From positions 4,948,746 to 5,012,745 of the forward strand of contig NZ_JAERQZ010000001.1 of the NCBI RefSeq assembly GCF_016735515.1: a stretch of 64,000 nt of DNA, written 5' to 3'. The position numbers and the translations under genes were made by a program. How positions within the stretch are numbered: the stretch's first letter is position 1; each line of letters starts with the position of its first letter. Positions 9,348 to 16,968 of the stretch are shown here, piece by piece. A model generated the notes under the pieces. That model worked only from the letters and a program-made list of their open reading frames with translations, made no database searches and was not told the DNA's origin. The DNA is from Piscinibacter sp. HJYY11. GTDB lineage: Bacteria > Pseudomonadota > Gammaproteobacteria > Burkholderiales > Burkholderiaceae_C.

Positions 9348-10061
9348 CTAGAACAGCTCTTGTTGAGGCGGTGGCGGTGGTGCCGTCTTGACCCCTCGCG
9401 CAAGCGGCGCAGGCTCACCCACAAGTACACCCATCCACGCCCTGAAGAACTTCGGCGCATCGTCAATCGGGCAGCTGAGCCAGGCCATGTAGTCCTTCGG
9501 ATCGAGGATGACCACCATGCGTTTCTCATCGCCCGGCTTCTGGTAGTCCTGCATGAACGGGTGCCCGTCCGCGTTCACCGTGAGCATGGTGAACGTGAAG
9601 AACGACTTGTCGCCACGCGGTTCTTTCCAGCGCTGGTAGATGCCCGCGATGCCCAGCGGCACGTCACCCGGCTGGCTGATGCGATAGCGCACCGACTTGC
9701 CGGGCTTCTCGACGGTGCCAAAGTAGCGCGGCTCGTAGATCGCTTCGGCCGGGATGATGCAGCGCTGGGCCGTGCTCCACGCCGGCTTGAAGCTCTTCAG
9801 CGTGGCCACGGTCTCGCTGCGCGCGTTGTAGGTGCGAAGGCCGTACTTCACCTCCGTCGCGAAGGCGGGCAGGAGGCCGAACACACCATCGTCTGCCACG
9901 AGCGCCGGCCGCCCGCCTTCCTGCCCCTCGACCTGCAGCCGGATGAAGGGCGCCTCACCGGTCGGGAACACATCCCGCTCGTGCTGATTCGCAGGAATCT
10001 CCACCCCAAAGAAGGAGAGCATGCGATCCATCCGCGTGACCGGGCGGTAGTTCGAGCACAT
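9348..10061 (-). CDS. SRAP family protein (YedK/HMCES-type abasic-site protein)
   Basis: A 237-residue SOS-response-associated peptidase-like protein. The family covalently traps abasic sites in single-stranded DNA through Cys2, which becomes N-terminal after Met removal. The protein begins MCSNYRP. The expected Asn in YNARSE (N79), the acidic residue in IPAEAIYEP (E110) and the His in NADGHPF (H167) are all present, so it looks active. It faces the helicase gene convergently across about 200 bp of unassigned DNA, so it need not belong to the defence module. SRAP genes are also scattered through mobile and core regions. Confidence 0.9.
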   Translation of the reverse strand: MCSNYRPVTRMDRMLSFFGVEIPANQHERDVFPTGEAPFIRLQVEGQEGGRPALVADDGVFGLLPAFATEVKYGLRTYNARSETVATLKSFKPAWSTAQRCIIPAEAIYEPRYFGTVEKPGKSVRYRISQPGDVPLGIAGIYQRWKEPRGDKSFFTFTMLTVNADGHPFMQDYQKPGDEKRMVVILDPKDYMAWLSCPIDDAPKFFRAWMGVLVGEPAPLARGVKTAPPPPPQQELF

Positions 10062-10135
10062 CCGGAAACTCTAGCCGGTGCCCAGAAAGCCCGACCGGCT
10101 CGCGTGGTGAGCCAGGTCCGCGCCAAGATGTCGGC

Positions 10136-10360
10136 ATGGGCAACCCGAGCAAAGTTCGATCGCATGGGCCGTGCAAGACGTGCAACGCCAACGGCGGGCT
10201 GTGGCACGGCGAGGCGGGGTCTGTTTACTGCCTCCGGCCGATGGACAGCCGCCGCCACGTCATGCGGGGTGACCAAGCCCGCTCGGAGCAGAACTGCTGG
10301 CAGCCGGTGACGCAGCCGCTCCCGTTGGAGGCGGTGATGGAACTGGTGAGGCGCTGCTAA
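10136..10360 (+). CDS. Small Cys-containing hypothetical protein
   Basis: A 74-residue ORF with an N-terminal CKTC (Cys13, Cys16) and three further cysteines, suggestive of a small zinc- or metal-binding protein. I do not recognise the family. Its stop overlaps the stop of the TetR gene by 4 bp in convergent orientation, and codons are mostly G/C-ending. The ribosome binding site is poor. It may be real but is weakly supported. Confidence 0.4.
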   Translation: MGNPSKVRSHGPCKTCNANGGLWHGEAGSVYCLRPMDSRRHVMRGDQARSEQNCWQPVTQPLPLEAVMELVRRC

Positions 10361-10914
10361 GGGCCGACACCGCCCTGTGCCTGCGCCAGCGCGCGGATCA
10401 CCGCCTCGAAGAGCACGTTGCTCGTCGCTTCGATCTCCTTGCGCGGCAAGCCGCGGTGCACCAGCGAGAGCGCGCCTTGCGAGGCCGCCCAGATGGTGCG
10501 CGCCGTCGCCTCCACAGGCCCGCGCAGCCGGCCCATGTCGACCAGGCGTTGCACCCGCGCCTGCATCACGGCGTAGGCGTCTTCCAGCAGGGCCGGCTCC
10601 AGGCGGGCGTGGTGGGCCAGCAGCGCGTAGAGGGCCGGGCGCTTGAGCGCGAATTCGAGCGCGATGTCCCACCCGGCGCGCAGCTGGTCCAGCGGGTCGT
10701 CCGACGCGATCGCCTGCTGCTTGCGCCGCATGAAGTCGGCCATGCCGCGCTGGATGAGGGCGCGCTCCAGCCCGTCCTTGTCGCCGAAGTGGTGGTAGAG
10801 CGTGGGCGACTTGATGCCGGCGGCGTCGCAGATGGCGCGCGTCGTCAGCCCGGCGGGGCCGTGCGCTTCGAGCAGGGCCGAGGCTGCGTCGAGTATTGCC
10901 GTTCCAGTGTCCAT
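10357..10914 (-). CDS. TetR family transcriptional repressor
   Basis: A 185-residue regulator with a classic TetR helix-turn-helix in the first ~50 residues (AILDAASALLEAHG...GLTTRAICDAAGIKSPTLYHHFGDKDGL) and a ligand-binding C-terminal part. It is divergent from the SDR gene at 11005. The 90-bp gap contains a near-consensus promoter and a perfect inverted repeat over the expected transcription start, so it very likely represses that SDR gene. Ligand unknown. Confidence 0.9.
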   Translation of the reverse strand: MDTGTAILDAASALLEAHGPAGLTTRAICDAAGIKSPTLYHHFGDKDGLERALIQRGMADFMRRKQQAIASDDPLDQLRAGWDIALEFALKRPALYALLAHHARLEPALLEDAYAVMQARVQRLVDMGRLRGPVEATARTIWAASQGALSLVHRGLPRKEIEATSNVLFEAVIRALAQAQGGVGP

Positions 10915-10947
10915 GCCTGTCCTCGAAAAAACGAAAAGCGCCGGTCC

Positions 10948-10976
10948 TTGACAGCACTATGCCTTCGACATACTAT
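10948..10976 (+). promoter_or_regulatory. Sigma-70 promoter for the SDR gene
   Basis: TTGACA at 10948-10953, then exactly 17 bp, then TACTAT at 10971-10976. This is the best sigma-70 match seen in the window. It points at the SDR gene, whose start codon is 28 bp beyond the -10, with an AGGAG ribosome binding site at 10994-10998. Confidence 0.8.
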
Positions 10977-10979
10977 TCG

Positions 10980-10994
10980 TATATCGGTGATATA
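10980..10994. promoter_or_regulatory. TetR-type operator, perfect inverted repeat
   Basis: TATATC-GGT-GATATA: two perfect 6-bp arms around a 3-bp centre, placed just after the -10 element and over the predicted transcription start. It is the obvious binding site for the divergent TetR protein, which would block initiation of the SDR gene. Confidence 0.75.
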
Positions 10995-11004
10995 GGAGCG
11001 ACAG

Positions 11005-11982
11005 ATGACGACGACATGCCTCGTGACGGGTGGATCAGGTTTCGTGGGTGGCCGCTTGGTGGAACGACTGGTCGCCCAAGGGTGGCACGTACGAGCACTG
11101 GCACGCAGTGAAGAGGCGGCCCGGATTGTAGGCAGGCGGGGTGCGCAGCCGGTGCGTGGCTCGCTCGACGATGCAGCCTCGCTGGCGCAGGCCTGCGCAG
11201 GGTGCGACGCGGTCTTCCACGTCGCGGCGCACTTCAAGCTCTGGGGCGACCCGGCCGAGTTCGAGCGGTCCAACGTCGACGGCACGGCGGTGCTGTTGCA
11301 GGCGGCACAGAGCGCTTCGGTCAAGCGCTTCGTGCAGCTCGGCGCGGCGGCCGTGGTGATGGGTGACATGGCGCCGATGCTGCGCGCCAACGAATCGCTG
11401 CCGCGCCACGAGCGCGCCTGGGCGCCTTACAGCGCGTCGAAGGCGAGGAGCGAGTCGCTCGTGCTGGGCGCCAACCGGCCCGGCGTGTTCGAGACGGTGG
11501 TGGTGCGCCCGCCCATGATCTGGGGTGCGGGCATGCCGACGCTGGCGCACATGGTCGAGACGGTGAAGGCCGGGCAATTCCGCTGGGTCGGCGATGGCTC
11601 TCAGGCCATGTCCACGGCCCATGTCGACAACGTCTGCCACGCGCTCGAACTGGCGGTGCACAAGGGCCGCGGCGGCGAGGCCTATTTCGTGAGCGACGGC
11701 GCCGACAGCACGCTCAAGGAGGTGATCTCCGGTCTCTTGCAGACGCGCGGCATCGCGCCGCCCAAAGCCTCGGCCCCCTTGCCGGTGGCCTGGGTCATGG
11801 CGAGCGTGATGGAGTGGGTGTGGCGCACCTTCTCCCGCCAGGGCGAGCCGCCGATCACGCGCCAGATGCTCAGGTTGATCGGCGCGCCCTTCACGGTCGA
11901 CATCGCCAAGGCGCAGCGTGAGCTGGGCTACCGGCCCGTGGTGTCGCGCGAGCATGGGCTGCGCGCCATGCGGGCGGCCTAG
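11005..11982 (+). CDS. NAD(P)-dependent epimerase/dehydratase family (extended SDR)
   Basis: A 325-residue extended short-chain dehydrogenase/reductase. The N-terminal Rossmann motif TGGSGFVGG binds NAD(P). The catalytic YSASK tyrosine-lysine pair lies near residues 143-147, and the C-terminus resembles 3-beta-hydroxysteroid dehydrogenase/dihydroflavonol reductase-like proteins. Substrate unknown; sterol, flavonoid or nucleotide-sugar relatives are all possible. An AGGAG site precedes the ATG. It is controlled by the adjacent TetR through the operator at 10980-10994 (inferred), so it probably acts on, or detoxifies, the TetR ligand. Confidence 0.85.
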   Translation: MTTTCLVTGGSGFVGGRLVERLVAQGWHVRALARSEEAARIVGRRGAQPVRGSLDDAASLAQACAGCDAVFHVAAHFKLWGDPAEFERSNVDGTAVLLQAAQSASVKRFVQLGAAAVVMGDMAPMLRANESLPRHERAWAPYSASKARSESLVLGANRPGVFETVVVRPPMIWGAGMPTLAHMVETVKAGQFRWVGDGSQAMSTAHVDNVCHALELAVHKGRGGEAYFVSDGADSTLKEVISGLLQTRGIAPPKASAPLPVAWVMASVMEWVWRTFSRQGEPPITRQMLRLIGAPFTVDIAKAQRELGYRPVVSREHGLRAMRAA

Positions 11983-12019
11983 GGCTGCAGGCGCCAGGCC
12001 GACAGGGCGGGGTGAGCAG

Positions 12020-12220
12020 ATGAGCCAGCCCAGGAAGCCGTTCACCTTCGCGACGATGATGGTGCTGGCGCAGCGTCGCCATGACGCCCGTCAGGCCCCG
12101 GCGCGGGAAGAAGACGCCGTGACGCCGCCCACCCCCACCCGGTGCGAGGAGCAGGCGCGCGGCACGCCCGAGACGGCCGACAGCTGGAGGCTCGAAGTCC
12201 TTGAGTCTCGGCGGCTGTAG
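12020..12220 (+). CDS. Small hypothetical protein
   Basis: A 66-residue ORF starting MSQPRKPFTF. Third codon positions are almost all G or C, as in real genes here, which favours coding. An upstream in-frame ATG at 11918 lies inside the SDR gene, so the ATG at 12020 is preferred, though its ribosome binding site is weak. The protein is basic then Pro/Glu-rich, with no recognisable domain. Confidence 0.42.
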   Translation: MSQPRKPFTFATMMVLAQRRHDARQAPAREEDAVTPPTPTRCEEQARGTPETADSWRLEVLESRRL

Positions 12221-12309
12221 GTCCGGGCCTACCGCCGGTCGCGCCTGCCCCTGATGCCTGCGACACGGCGCCTCGGTTAGCGTCGGCATTCCACTTCAGG
12301 AGCCACGCC

Positions 12310-12438
12310 ATGCTGCTGCGCAAACTCATCGTCTTCGCCATCACCTCGGGCCTCGCCAAGAAGGTCTACAACCACTACCGTGCACGCAAGGTGGCCGCCG
12401 CCGTGCCCGGCCGCGCCACTCGGACCACGCCACGTTGA
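12310..12438 (+). CDS. Small protein with N-terminal hydrophobic helix
   Basis: A 42-residue ORF beginning MLLRKLIVFAITSGLAKK, preceded by AGGAG at 12298-12302 at ideal spacing. The first ~15 residues are hydrophobic and the rest is basic, which suggests a small membrane-associated protein. I recall similar short proteins in related Burkholderiales but cannot name a function. The stop lies 17 bp before the cupin ATG. Confidence 0.55.
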   Translation: MLLRKLIVFAITSGLAKKVYNHYRARKVAAAVPGRATRTTPR

Positions 12439-12455
12439 GTGCGGGCAGTGCAGCC

Positions 12456-12833
12456 ATGGCATTGCCCCACGCCCAACCTCTCGACGTGATCGGCGTCGCG
12501 CCCCTCGGCGCGGCGTTGAAAGATTCCGTCAGCACCAGCCTGTTGAAGACCCGGCGGCTGCAGTTGCTGCACCTCGTGCTGCCGGCCCGGCGCGACCAGC
12601 CGGAGCATCACGTCGACGACGAGTGCACCATCCACTGCCTCGAAGGCGATGTGGAAGTCCGCATGCCCGGCGGCACACGAAGGCTCGGGCCCGGTCAGCT
12701 GGTCGTGCTGCCGGCGCAGCAGAAGCACTCGCTCAGCGCCCGTGCCGATTCAGCGGTCCTGGTGACGCTGTTGCTGCGTGACGGCGATGCGGGAGATGGT
12801 GGCGGCGCCGGCAACCAGGTTCCCGCCGACTGA
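12456..12833 (+). CDS. Cupin domain protein
   Basis: About 125 residues forming one cupin barrel. Motif 1 is EHHVDDECTIHCLEGDVEVRM and motif 2 is GPGQLVVLPAQQKHSL, with His and Glu residues that can hold a metal. Similar small cupins bind sugars or act as sensors or minor enzymes. The ATG at 12456 was chosen; a TTG at 12435 is also in frame and would overlap the preceding stop. The gene is convergent with the large catabolic operon ending at 12855. Confidence 0.72.
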   Translation: MALPHAQPLDVIGVAPLGAALKDSVSTSLLKTRRLQLLHLVLPARRDQPEHHVDDECTIHCLEGDVEVRMPGGTRRLGPGQLVVLPAQQKHSLSARADSAVLVTLLLRDGDAGDGGGAGNQVPAD

Positions 12834-12854
12834 GCTTCGGGGGCGTCTGCGGCA

Positions 12855-14351
12855 TCAGCCCGGCCGTCCGCCATGTAGGTGGAACGGCGACTTGCCGACC
12901 CCACAGCAGAACGAGCTGACCCAGGGCCGCATCGCCTGCGCCAGGTGCCGCCCCTCTGCATTGAGCGCATCCAGCCGCTCGGCTGCGGCCTGGGCCTGCC
13001 GGCGCAGCGCCGCTTCGTCGACCGTCAGCACCTTGCCGCCGGCAACGACCACCTCGCCGCCGACGAGCACGCGGTCCACCGCCGCGCCGTTTTCCCCATG
13101 CACCATCTGGCGCACCACGTGGCGCAGCGGCACGTAGATGGGTTGCGACAGGTCGAGCAGCACCAGGTCGGCCTCGCGGCCCGCTTCGATGCGGCCGAGG
13201 CGATCACCCCAGCCGAGCGCATGGGCGCTGCCAACGGTCGCCATGTGCAAGGCCTCGGCAGCGTCGATCCAGCGGCTCTCGTCGGGGCTCATCACGCGCG
13301 AGAGGAAGGCCGCCAGGCGCGTGGCCTCGAAGAGGTTTTGCGTGTCCGACGTGTTCGCGCCATCGCTGCCCACGCCCACGCGCAGCCCACGTTGGAGCAT
13401 GCGCCGCACCGGCGCGATGCCGGAGCCTAGGCGCAGGTTGCTCAGTGGGTTGTGGATGGCGGTGACGCCGGCCTTGGCGAGCCGCTCGATGTCGTCGTCG
13501 CCGATCCAGATGGCGTGGGCGGTGCTCAGGCGTGGGCCGAGCAGGCCGATGTCGGCGAGGTGGGCGACGAGGCTCTTGCCGTAGCGCTGTTCGCCGAACA
13601 CCGCCTGCATCTTGCTTTCGGCCAGGTGCGTCTGCATCGGTAGGCCAAAGGTGTGCGAGAGGCGTGCGCAGCCGCGCATGAAGTCGTCGGAGCAGTGCAG
13701 CGGGATCGTGGGCGCGATGCCCAGGCGCACGCGGGCCGGGTCGAAGGGCCAGTCGCGCGCGGCGGCTTCCACCGCGGCCAGGTTGTCGGCCGGTGATGCG
13801 GCCTTGAGTGCGGCGGCACCGGCGCGCAAGGGGTCGGGCAGCGTGGCCAGCAGCTCGGGGTAGGCCTGGTACAGCGTGTGGTCGGCCAGCATCGGCGACA
13901 CCACCGCGCGGATGCCGAGGCGTGCGTAGGCGCCGGCCACGGCGTGCAGCCCGTCCACGGTGGGGAATGGGAACTGCGTGGTCATGTCGAAGAGCGCGGT
14001 GCAGCCCTTGCGCAGCAGCTCCACGCCGGTCAGCGTGGCGCTCAGCGCGAGGTCGTCGAGGCCGCGCTGCCCGTTGATGGAGGGCGACGCGGCGAGGAAG
14101 CCTTCGAGCGCCACATCCTCCACCGCGCCGCGGCCGAGGCCGCCGTGCGCGTGCGTGTGGCCGTTGACGAGGCCGGGCATCACGATGCGGTCGGCGGCAT
14201 CGAGCCGGGGCACGGCCGCGTCGACACCCGATGCGCCCGGGGCGGTGAGGGCGGCGATGAGGCCGTCTTCGATGAGGACGTCGGCATGGCGCGGCGTGCT
14301 CGCCGCGTCGGCCACCACGAGGCCGCCCTCGATGAGCAGGCGTCCCTTCAC
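12855..14351 (-). CDS. Amidohydrolase (ATZ/TRZ, 8-oxoguanine-deaminase-like)
   Basis: A 498-residue metal-dependent hydrolase of the chlorohydrolase/deaminase branch, which removes amino or other groups from N-heterocycles. Metal ligands and active-site motifs appear in order: NGHTHAH (HxH), THLAES, the later HAIW histidine and GSDGANTSD. The GTG start at 14351 overlaps the DUF3830 stop as GTGA. An upstream in-frame ATG would extend far into that gene and is less likely. It is the last gene of the operon. A deaminase of a pyrimidine-, triazine- or purine-type ring fits the barbiturase-like gene in the same operon; the substrate is not determinable. Confidence 0.85.
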   Translation of the reverse strand: MKGRLLIEGGLVVADAASTPRHADVLIEDGLIAALTAPGASGVDAAVPRLDAADRIVMPGLVNGHTHAHGGLGRGAVEDVALEGFLAASPSINGQRGLDDLALSATLTGVELLRKGCTALFDMTTQFPFPTVDGLHAVAGAYARLGIRAVVSPMLADHTLYQAYPELLATLPDPLRAGAAALKAASPADNLAAVEAAARDWPFDPARVRLGIAPTIPLHCSDDFMRGCARLSHTFGLPMQTHLAESKMQAVFGEQRYGKSLVAHLADIGLLGPRLSTAHAIWIGDDDIERLAKAGVTAIHNPLSNLRLGSGIAPVRRMLQRGLRVGVGSDGANTSDTQNLFEATRLAAFLSRVMSPDESRWIDAAEALHMATVGSAHALGWGDRLGRIEAGREADLVLLDLSQPIYVPLRHVVRQMVHGENGAAVDRVLVGGEVVVAGGKVLTVDEAALRRQAQAAAERLDALNAEGRHLAQAMRPWVSSFCCGVGKSPFHLHGGRPG

Positions 14352-14755
14352 AGAGAGAACTCCACGTCCTGCGCGCCTTCCCACAGCGTCTTCACGCCGA
14401 GCGCGCGCAGGTTTTCCTTGCCCTCGACGATGGTGAGGAAGTGGTTGCCGGCGAGCTGCCCCATCTTGCTGGAGAAGCTGCAGCTGCCGTAGGCCAGGAT
14501 GATCTCGGTCTCGCTGTAGCCACCCGGGTAGAACAGGATGTCGCCCACCGAGGGGTGGCTGGTGTGGTTCTCGTAGCCCACGCCGAGCTCGAAGTCGCCC
14601 ATCGGGATCCAGCAGCCCTCGCCGCTCCAGCGCACGTGGATCAGCTTCTGTTTGTAGGGCAGCAGCTTCAGGAAGGCGGCGACGGTCTTGGGCGCATCGG
14701 GGTGGGTCTCGGCGACGAAGCGGTGGCCGGCGGCGGTGATGTGGAGACGTGTCAT
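14348..14755 (-). CDS. DUF3830 family protein
   Basis: A 135-residue protein with a cyclophilin-like beta-barrel appearance, including the block IPMGDFELGVGYENHTSHP and FYPGGYSETEIILAYG. I associate these with DUF3830, a family often encoded in pyrimidine or cyclic-amide catabolic operons but without a known activity. The internal ATG at 14755 is preferred over 14791 because it follows the LOG gene stop by 11 bp. The position between a deaminase and a phosphoribohydrolase suggests an accessory enzyme in the same pathway. Confidence 0.75.
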   Translation of the reverse strand: MTRLHITAAGHRFVAETHPDAPKTVAAFLKLLPYKQKLIHVRWSGEGCWIPMGDFELGVGYENHTSHPSVGDILFYPGGYSETEIILAYGSCSFSSKMGQLAGNHFLTIVEGKENLRALGVKTLWEGAQDVEFSL

Positions 14756-14766
14756 GTGGCGCTCTT

Positions 14767-15360
14767 TCAGGAACCGGGTTGCCCGATCCACTTGGTGACA
14801 GTGGGCGCCTGCCAGGCGGCGAGCGCGTCGAGCAAGGCGGCGGGGTCGGGGTCGATCACCATCATGTCGCGGTGCTCGGGCTTCAGGAAGCCTTCTTCGG
14901 CCGCGGTGGCGAGCAGCGCGCGCAGCGGCTCGTAGAAGCCGCGGGTGTTGAGCACGCCGCAGGCCTTCACGTGGTCGCCAAGCTGGGTGAGCGTGGCGGC
15001 CTCGAGCAGCTCTTCGAGCGTGCCCAGGCCACCGGGCAGTGCGATGAACGCGTCGGCCAGCTCGGCCATGCGGGCCTTGCGCTCGCGCATGGTGGCGGCC
15101 ACTTCGTGCATGGTGAGCTTCGGGTGCAGGTGGCCGCGGTCGAAGAGGCGCTGGTTGATCACGCCGGTGACGCGGCCGCCCGCGCCGAGCACGGAATCGG
15201 CCACCACACCCATCAGGCCCTTGTGGGTGCCGCCGTAGACGAGGCCGATGCCCCGCTCGGCGAGCGTGCGGCCGAGCGCGGCGGCGGCCTCGGCGTAGGC
15301 GGGCGAGGCGCCGAAGTTGGAGCCGCAGAACACGGCGACGGTCTTCAAGGCAGGGGTCAT
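14767..15360 (-). CDS. LOG/TIGR00730 family nucleotide 5'-monophosphate phosphoribohydrolase
   Basis: A 197-residue Rossmann-like protein of the 'lysine decarboxylase-like' LOG family. It has the N-terminal VAVFCGSN..., the phosphate-binding GGTHKGLMG, and the catalytic signature PGGLGTLEE (near residues 108-116) preceded by RK. Family members cleave cytokinin or ordinary nucleoside monophosphates to a free base plus ribose 5-phosphate. Lying inside an operon for breaking nucleobase-like rings, it could supply free base from nucleotides; this is inference. It may also be a general housekeeping member captured in the operon. Confidence 0.88.
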   Translation of the reverse strand: MTPALKTVAVFCGSNFGASPAYAEAAAALGRTLAERGIGLVYGGTHKGLMGVVADSVLGAGGRVTGVINQRLFDRGHLHPKLTMHEVAATMRERKARMAELADAFIALPGGLGTLEELLEAATLTQLGDHVKACGVLNTRGFYEPLRALLATAAEEGFLKPEHRDMMVIDPDPAALLDALAAWQAPTVTKWIGQPGS

Positions 15361-15367
15361 GTGCGCG

Positions 15368-16141
15368 TCATCCCATCGCGAGCTCGTTCTTGCGCTGCGC
15401 CCAGCCGGTCATGCGCAGCTCCACCCAGGAGGAGATGGCGTACAGGATGACGCCCAGCACCGCGAGGATCACGAGGCCGGCGAACACCATCGGCACGTCG
15501 AAATTGCCGCTCGCGATCATCATCAGGTTGCCGATGCCCTTGTTCGAGGCCACCGTCTCGGCGAGCACCGTGCCCACGAAGGCGAGCGTGATCGCGATCT
15601 TCAGCGAGGCGAAGAGGTAGGGCAGCGCACGCGGCAGCGACACGTTCCACAGGATGTCGCGCTTCTTCGCGCCCAGCACCTTCAGCACGTCTTCCAGCTC
15701 GGGCTCGGTGTTGGCGAGGCCGGTGGCCACGTTCACCACCACGGGGAAGATGCTGATGACCATCGAGGTGAGGATGGCCGGCACCGTGCCCGAGCCGAAC
15801 CACACCACGAAGATCGGAACCACCGCCACCTTCGGGATGCTGGAGAAGCCGACGAGCAGCGGGTAGGCCACGTCGTACGCGGTGCGCGACGAGCCGATCA
15901 GCAGCCCGAGCAGGATGCCGATGACGACGCCGAGGCCAAAGCCCGCGAGCGTGGTGTGGAGCGTCTGCACCGCGTGCGGCCACAGCAGCGGCAGCTTCTC
16001 GTAGAGCACGTGAGCGATCTGCGTGGGGCGTGGCAGGATCAGGTCGGACACGCCGCTCGCCGCGCACAGCACCTCCCACAGCACGAAGAAGCCCACGAGG
16101 GCGGAAGCGGACAGCAGGCGCTGGCGAAGCTGCGGGTTCAT
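15368..16141 (-). CDS. ABC transporter permease (nitrate/taurine/HMP-type)
   Basis: A 257-residue inner-membrane permease of the BPD_transp_1 type, with about six hydrophobic segments and the cytoplasmic EAA-like loop ELEDVLKVLGAKKRDILWNVSLPRALP. The ATG at 16141 overlaps the ATPase stop (ATGA). With that ATPase and the two NMT1-like binding proteins further up the operon, it forms an importer of the kind that takes up pyrimidine-like or thiamine-precursor compounds. Substrate inferred only from neighbours. Confidence 0.92.
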   Translation of the reverse strand: MNPQLRQRLLSASALVGFFVLWEVLCAASGVSDLILPRPTQIAHVLYEKLPLLWPHAVQTLHTTLAGFGLGVVIGILLGLLIGSSRTAYDVAYPLLVGFSSIPKVAVVPIFVVWFGSGTVPAILTSMVISIFPVVVNVATGLANTEPELEDVLKVLGAKKRDILWNVSLPRALPYLFASLKIAITLAFVGTVLAETVASNKGIGNLMMIASGNFDVPMVFAGLVILAVLGVILYAISSWVELRMTGWAQRKNELAMG

Positions 16142-16968
16142 GCGGCCACCTTCTCGGGTTGGGTGGGAACGAGCGCCACCGGCGCCGTGCGCGCCTCGGC
16201 GATGCGCATGCGCAGCGCCTGCACCAGCGATGCGAACTCCGGTGCGTAGCTCATCTCCAGCGTGCGCGGCCGGGGGAAGTCGACCGCACGGTCTTCGAGG
16301 ATGCGGCCGGGGCGCGAGGTCATCACGCAGATGCGCGTGGCGAGGTAGGCCGCTTCGCGCAGGTCGTGCGTCACGAGCAGCACGGTGGGCTTCGTGTCGA
16401 GCCAGAGTTGCTGCGTCAGCGCCCACAGCTCCTCGCGGGTGAAGGAGTCGAGCGCGCCGAAGGGTTCGTCGAGCAGCAGCAATTGCGGCTCGTGGATCAG
16501 CGCGCGGCACAGCGAGGCGCGCTGCAGCATGCCGCCCGAGAGCTCCCACGGCCGCTTGTCGCCCAGGCCGGCCAGGCCCACCTTCGCGAGCAGCGCCTCG
16601 GCCCGCTCGGCAAACTCGCCGCGCTTCTTGCGCGCGTAGTCCTGCCGGAAGGGCTCGACGATCTTGAGCGGCATCATCACGTTGTCGCGGATGTTGAGCC
16701 ACGGCATCATCGTCGGGTTCTGGAACGCCAGGCCGATGCGCACCGCGCCGGCCGGGCTCTCGCGGCCCGCCACGATCAGCCCGCCGGAACTGGGCTGCAG
16801 CAGCCCGGCCACGAGCTTCAGGATGGTGGACTTGCCGCAGCCGCTCGGCCCCACGAGCGCCACGAACTCGCCCTGCTCGATGCGCAGGTCGGTCGACGAG
16901 AGGGCCAGCGTGCCCTTGGCGCCGTAGCGCACGGTGACGTCGGCGAGGTCGATCATGGGTGAGCTCAT
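16138..16968 (-). CDS. ABC transporter ATP-binding protein
   Basis: A 276-residue ATPase. Walker A is GPSGCGKST, the signature is LSGGM, Walker B is LLLLDEPFGALD, and an H-loop follows in LLVTHDLREA. It belongs to the SsuB/TauB/ThiZ-like group. It overlaps the barbiturase-family gene upstream and the permease downstream by 4 bp each, so translation is coupled. It energises the import of whatever the two binding proteins capture. Confidence 0.93.
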   Translation of the reverse strand: MSSPMIDLADVTVRYGAKGTLALSSTDLRIEQGEFVALVGPSGCGKSTILKLVAGLLQPSSGGLIVAGRESPAGAVRIGLAFQNPTMMPWLNIRDNVMMPLKIVEPFRQDYARKKRGEFAERAEALLAKVGLAGLGDKRPWELSGGMLQRASLCRALIHEPQLLLLDEPFGALDSFTREELWALTQQLWLDTKPTVLLVTHDLREAAYLATRICVMTSRPGRILEDRAVDFPRPRTLEMSYAPEFASLVQALRMRIAEARTAPVALVPTQPEKVAA

